Translations under genes and position numbers: made by a program
NCBI GenBank assembly: GCA_024637095.1
Contig: JAGXFV010000049.1
Span: forward strand, 62,001 to 126,000
Reading direction: 5' to 3'
Source: Actinomycetes bacterium
GTDB lineage: Bacteria; Actinomycetota; Thermoleophilia; RBG-16-64-13
Length of the DNA: 64,000 nt
Notes under the pieces: generated by a model
The model's database searches: none
What the model was told of the DNA's origin: nothing
The model's input: the letters and a program-made list of their open reading frames with translations, nothing else
Shown here: piece by piece, positions 60,906 to 64,000 of the stretch
How the letters are laid out: each line of letters opens with the position of its first letter
Numbering within the stretch: the stretch's first letter is position 1

Positions 60906-61744
60906 CCCTGTGCCTGCCCCCCGCGCCGTTCCCGAGTGAGTCCCGTCACGCCCTCCACCCAGCGCACGAAGTCCTTGAGCGCACCTGTGATTCCTCCCTC
61001 GTGCGTCTGAAGGAATTCGGGGAAGACCTCGAGGGTCAGCAGCCCGCTGAAACCCATGCCGAGGGCTCGGTCGATGAAATCGGCCAGATCCAGGTCGCCC
61101 TGGTCAAAGGGAAGGTGCTCCTGAAATTCCTTCTTCGAGAAATTGGAGAGGTGAATGGTGCGGACTCGGTCCCGAAACTGGGCATAGGCGGCCACCAGAT
61201 TCTCGCCCGCGGTGCCGAAGTGAGTCGTGTCGAAGGTCATGAACAGATTCTGCTCTTCCAACAACTCCCAGAGTTCGTCCCGCTCTTGGTAGCGGTAGGG
61301 TGCCGTGGCGAAGGGTACTTTGATCCCCCGCCAGCTCTTGGACCGCGGCATGTTCTCCACGGTGATCATGACGTCGCCGCCGCCCACGGTCTTCTGGAAG
61401 TCGTCGATTCCGACCATCCAGCGGTTAAAAGTGACGCCGTCCACTGCCCGCTCGGGGGGATGGAAGGTCACGCTGCGGGCTTCGATAGCTCGGGCAACGT
61501 TGACCGTCGAGAGCAGAGAGGTCACCGGCCCGTCCCAGCCGGGGACCGGCTGAAAGGGGGCGTGCACGTTGCGGATGGGTATCTCGTAGTGGCGGGAAAG
61601 CTCGATCAGTTTCGCGGTGGTCTCGGGGACGTGCTCCCGGTTCACCAAGTACTCGAATCCGTCGAACCCGGCCTCGGCTGCAACCTTGAACTGGTCCTCC
61701 AGTCCGAGGACGTAAGCGCAGCCGCTTGAGACGATCAGCTCCAC
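60902..61744 (-). CDS. Sugar phosphate isomerase/epimerase-like TIM-barrel protein
   Basis: 280 residues from GTG 61744, seven bases after the DUF294 gene stop; the frame is open further upstream but then overlaps that gene. The AP-endonuclease-2-like barrel is recognisable by metal-ligand positions: NVHAPFQP, TVENMPRSK, FDTTHFGTAG, RTIHLSN and LTLEVFPE. Substrate unknown; the family covers xylose isomerase-like and inosose enzymes. Confidence 0.82.
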   Translation of the reverse strand: MELIVSSGCAYVLGLEDQFKVAAEAGFDGFEYLVNREHVPETTAKLIELSRHYEIPIRNVHAPFQPVPGWDGPVTSLLSTVNVARAIEARSVTFHPPERAVDGVTFNRWMVGIDDFQKTVGGGDVMITVENMPRSKSWRGIKVPFATAPYRYQERDELWELLEEQNLFMTFDTTHFGTAGENLVAAYAQFRDRVRTIHLSNFSKKEFQEHLPFDQGDLDLADFIDRALGMGFSGLLTLEVFPEFLQTHEGGITGALKDFVRWVEGVTGLTRERRGGQAQG

Positions 61745-61751
61745 AGGCGCG

Positions 61752-63182
61752 TTAGAGGTGGAAGTGGAATCGGAGGATGCCCGCCAGGTGATCCACCGCC
61801 TTGAAGGCGCGCTTGAGATTTTGTCGCTCCCATTCCGACCATTCCTCGGGATAGACGAAATACTCGTCATCTGAGCCGTGCAGCACTTGTTCGAGCGAGT
61901 CCTGGACCTTGAGCCTCAGGAAGAGTTCGTTGGCAAAGAGCAGGTTTTCGGCCGATTCCTTTTCCAGGGCGCTCTTGTCCTGCAGCGTCCGGATCCGTTC
62001 GGTGGTCTGGGTGTCCCTGATGCCGTACTCAATCGCCAGCACCTTGATCGAGGCCATTAGCGGCAGCAGGCCATATCGTTTGACGTTGATGCCTCTGCGG
62101 CCGTCGGGGCCCTTGTCGTACTGCAGTCGCCCCAGGAAATTGAGGGGGACCGGCTTGGCCACGGCGTCTTCGGCCAAAGCGCGCACCGCAAAAGGCGCTC
62201 GCCCCAACTCGTCGATTGTGAAGTCCCAGAGCTCGTCGACATAGCGTGATTCACCCTCGACGATGCGAAGATCCAGAAAGATGGTGAGATCGCGCAGCAG
62301 CTCCCCGTCCTCCATGCCGTGGATCAACCGGTATACTCGCTTTTTCCACTCGGTCAATGTACCGAACCACTGGTCTTCTCGGGCCATGACGCCACCCTGG
62401 CACAACTCGAAACCGCACGTGTCCAGGTCCTCATTCACTTCCCGCGCCAGACGGAGGTAATAGGTCAGGGCGTCAGCATCCGCGTCGTCGGCGACGATCA
62501 TCCCGTTGTCCTGGTCGCCGCGCAGGACCTGCTCGCGGCGACCTTCGGATCCGAAGCAAACCCAAGCGAAGGACTGAGCCGGGCGGCGCAGTTCGGGCCT
62601 CAGTTCTTGCTGGGCCAGACGGATGACCCGTCGCGTGAGCGCATCGTTGTAGTCCGTGAGGATTTCGGTCAGTGATTGAGCGTCCACGTCGCCAAGGAAT
62701 AGCTTGTGGATGAAGCCGTCGATCTCCATGCGAGTTCGGCACAGTTCTGTTATCGATTGAGCGCTGCCTATGCGGGAGGTGAGCACCTCTCCCTCGTAGC
62801 CTTCCACTCGGATGAGATCCTTCATGGAGACGAAGCCCAGCAGCTGCCCGGCCCCATCGACGACTACCAGGCGACGCACCCGATGGCGCATCATCAGGTA
62901 GAGGGCCTCGTACAGATGAACGTCGGGTGTCGTGGTGATCAGAGGGCTGCTCATGATTTCCGACGCCGGGGTGCCGATCTCGCCCGAAGTGACGATCTTG
63001 TAGACCAGGTCGCGCTCTGTGACGATTCCCAGGGGCCGCTCGTCGGCGTCGGTGACAATGACCGCCACCAATTGTTGATCCCGCATCAGCATGGCCATTC
63101 CCTGAGCGCTCATGTCGGCGGAAACCGTGCACGCCCTGGGAGACAGCACCTCGCCCACCCGGGCCTTGTAGAATAAGCCCAA
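61752..63182 (-). CDS. CBS-domain plus DUF294 nucleotidyltransferase-like protein
   Basis: 476 residues from TTG 63182. Two CBS repeats (about 10-125: AVIVTDADERPLGIVTERDL and RRLVVVDGAGQLLGFVSMKDL) precede a DUF294 domain with the CFGSEGRREQ...DQDNGMI motif, a GlnD-like nucleotidyltransferase active site (G-S-x10-D-x-D type), and the DUF294 C-terminal helical domain. Such proteins commonly occur near DUF4212/SSS symporters, as here about 5 kb away, and may nucleotidylate or sense regulators of transport. No ribosome site is evident, so the start may lie upstream. Confidence 0.85.
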   Translation of the reverse strand: MGLFYKARVGEVLSPRACTVSADMSAQGMAMLMRDQQLVAVIVTDADERPLGIVTERDLVYKIVTSGEIGTPASEIMSSPLITTTPDVHLYEALYLMMRHRVRRLVVVDGAGQLLGFVSMKDLIRVEGYEGEVLTSRIGSAQSITELCRTRMEIDGFIHKLFLGDVDAQSLTEILTDYNDALTRRVIRLAQQELRPELRRPAQSFAWVCFGSEGRREQVLRGDQDNGMIVADDADADALTYYLRLAREVNEDLDTCGFELCQGGVMAREDQWFGTLTEWKKRVYRLIHGMEDGELLRDLTIFLDLRIVEGESRYVDELWDFTIDELGRAPFAVRALAEDAVAKPVPLNFLGRLQYDKGPDGRRGINVKRYGLLPLMASIKVLAIEYGIRDTQTTERIRTLQDKSALEKESAENLLFANELFLRLKVQDSLEQVLHGSDDEYFVYPEEWSEWERQNLKRAFKAVDHLAGILRFHFHL

Positions 63183-63331
63183 GCGCTTTTCGGGCGAGAC
63201 TCCGCCTCCGAATCCACCGGTTGGCTGGCCTGTAATGTGAGTATCGATCGAAACCCCCCGTGCGCGGATTCTACCAGTCTAGTCGCTCCCCGCAGAATGT
63301 GCTGCACCAACCGTATGCTAGACTCGCGGCC

Positions 63332-64000
63332 ATGAGGGCAAAAAGCGCCTCGTCCCCCCTCGCCCTCCGTGGCTTCCCGCTCGCGCTCTTGGTGGCGGTT
63401 ACCGTCTTATTGCTGGCGGCGGCTTCGGCCTCCGCGCAGGACATCCCCAGTCTCACGATGAGTCACGATCCAATCCTCGCCTCGGATACGACACCCGGCG
63501 TCCTGACCGTCGAAGCGCAGACCGACGCCCTCTGGAACGCGGCCCGCCTCACCGTTACCATCCGCGGCCCTGGTGATCCTTCTCCTGCCGCGGATCCGTT
63601 GACCTGGCCGGTCGCCGCCGAGGTCCGCCGGGAACTGGAGACGGTCGGCCCCCGGGTCAACCTCGAGGTGCCCCTATCGGCGGAATCCCTCGCCGGGCCG
63701 GGCGCCTACCGGGCATTCGCCGTCCTCACCGGGGAAGGCGACAGGCGGGTGGAAGGCGAGGCCTGGGTCGGCCTGATTCCCGGCGGAGTCACCGTCGATT
63801 TGGCCACGGTCTGGCCGGTCGCCTTCGGCATTCACCGGGACCCCGATGGTGTCTTCGTCGACGAGGTGCTCATCGAAGCAGTCAGGCCCGAGGCGGAGGC
63901 GGCGGGCAGTCTCTATGCCCTCTTCCGAGCGATCGACGACTTCCCCTCTTGGCACCAGACCCTGGCGATTGAGCCGGTGCTGCTGACCCAACTCGGGGAG
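63332..64000 (+). CDS. Secreted protein of unknown function (3' partial)
   Basis: The frame opens at ATG 63332 and runs off the end of the window after 223 codons. A signal peptide is clear (LALLVAVTVLLLAAASASAQ, cleavage after ASA, about residue 36). The rest is extracytoplasmic, with beta-rich sequence and Pro/Gly turns (TPGVLTVEAQTD, VNLEVPLSAES). No family recognised from the visible part. A TAGACT box ends eight bases before the ATG and there is no ribosome site, so it may be translated from a leaderless mRNA. The promoter -35 is not recognisable. Confidence 0.75.
   Translation, partial: MRAKSASSPLALRGFPLALLVAVTVLLLAAASASAQDIPSLTMSHDPILASDTTPGVLTVEAQTDALWNAARLTVTIRGPGDPSPAADPLTWPVAAEVRRELETVGPRVNLEVPLSAESLAGPGAYRAFAVLTGEGDRRVEGEAWVGLIPGGVTVDLATVWPVAFGIHRDPDGVFVDEVLIEAVRPEAEAAGSLYALFRAIDDFPSWHQTLAIEPVLLTQLGE

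Noticed and set aside
1..64000. tRNA or rRNA genes
   Set aside because: No gap contained a T-arm consensus (GGTTCGAATCC-like) with a matching acceptor stem, and no rRNA-like sequence was seen. A tRNAscan run would settle it.

Overview
The window is GC-rich, densely coded bacterial chromosome with no insertion sequence, prophage, CRISPR array, tRNA or rRNA that I can see. Gene content suggests a deep-branching actinobacterium, perhaps Thermoleophilia-like. The hints are a DEDDh-exonuclease/GIY-YIG fusion of the mycobacterial Rv2191 kind, an LppX/LprG-like lipoprotein, frequent GTG and TTG starts and some apparently leaderless starts. This is an inference; no rRNA is present to confirm it. The physiology points to a respiratory organism that oxidises organic acids: succinate dehydrogenase/fumarate reductase, cytochrome bd oxidase, lactate oxidation by two routes, a lactate-racemase family protein, an acetate-permease-like symporter, archaeal-type PEP carboxylase and molybdenum cofactor synthesis.

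Layout. 1-3.7 kb: the end of a succinate dehydrogenase/fumarate reductase flavoprotein gene, its iron-sulfur subunit, then cydAB. 3.8-4.6 kb: an Ric/ScdA-type iron-sulfur repair protein. 4.7-11.4 kb, minus strand: a six-gene operon with its own candidate promoter and terminator, encoding a MoxR/CbbQ-type AAA+ ATPase, a VWA protein, a CobW-like GTPase, an unknown 173-residue protein, a second GTPase and a UroD/MtaA-like methyltransferase. The second GTPase has an in-frame TGA exactly where the family metal-binding cysteine belongs, followed by a hairpin that fits the bacterial SECIS rules, so it is probably a selenoprotein. 11.5-15.8 kb: larA and a fused D-lactate dehydrogenase. 16-24.5 kb: CorA, an MBL-fold hydrolase, a degenerate M28-like membrane protein, an FlgM-like small protein, MoeA, a compact promoter/mini-ORF/terminator unit, a small HTH protein, the exonuclease fusion and a cyclodeaminase.

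24.7-31.1 kb is a fatty-acid operon, fabZ-fabH-fabD-fabG-fabF-accD-accA. It lacks acpP, and accD and accA overlap by well over 100 bases. 31-41.7 kb is mixed housekeeping: a response regulator, HNH nuclease, RarA, envelope proteins, YhaM-like nuclease, MFS pump, lipoprotein, FmdE-like protein and unknowns. It includes a 77-bp tandem duplication and a hairpin hiding a ribosome binding site. 41.8-48.6 kb: lipid kinase, PEP carboxylase, a lutC-lutB/A lactate operon with a GntR-type operator, and HtrA.

48.7-55.8 kb: a DUF368 lipid-carrier translocase, a polar amino-acid ABC transporter, an inositol-phosphatase-like protein, a radical SAM protein, and an RsbW-like/LytTR regulatory pair. 55.9-64 kb: an SSS symporter with its DUF4212 subunit, divergent from an unusual ATP-sulfurylase-like gene that has lost the usual sulfate-binding Gln and Arg. 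That gene is followed by two CBS-domain genes and faces a TIM-barrel isomerase and a DUF294/CBS nucleotidyltransferase. The window ends inside a secreted protein gene. The most novel material is the 4.7-11.4 kb operon and the putative selenoprotein GTPase in it.
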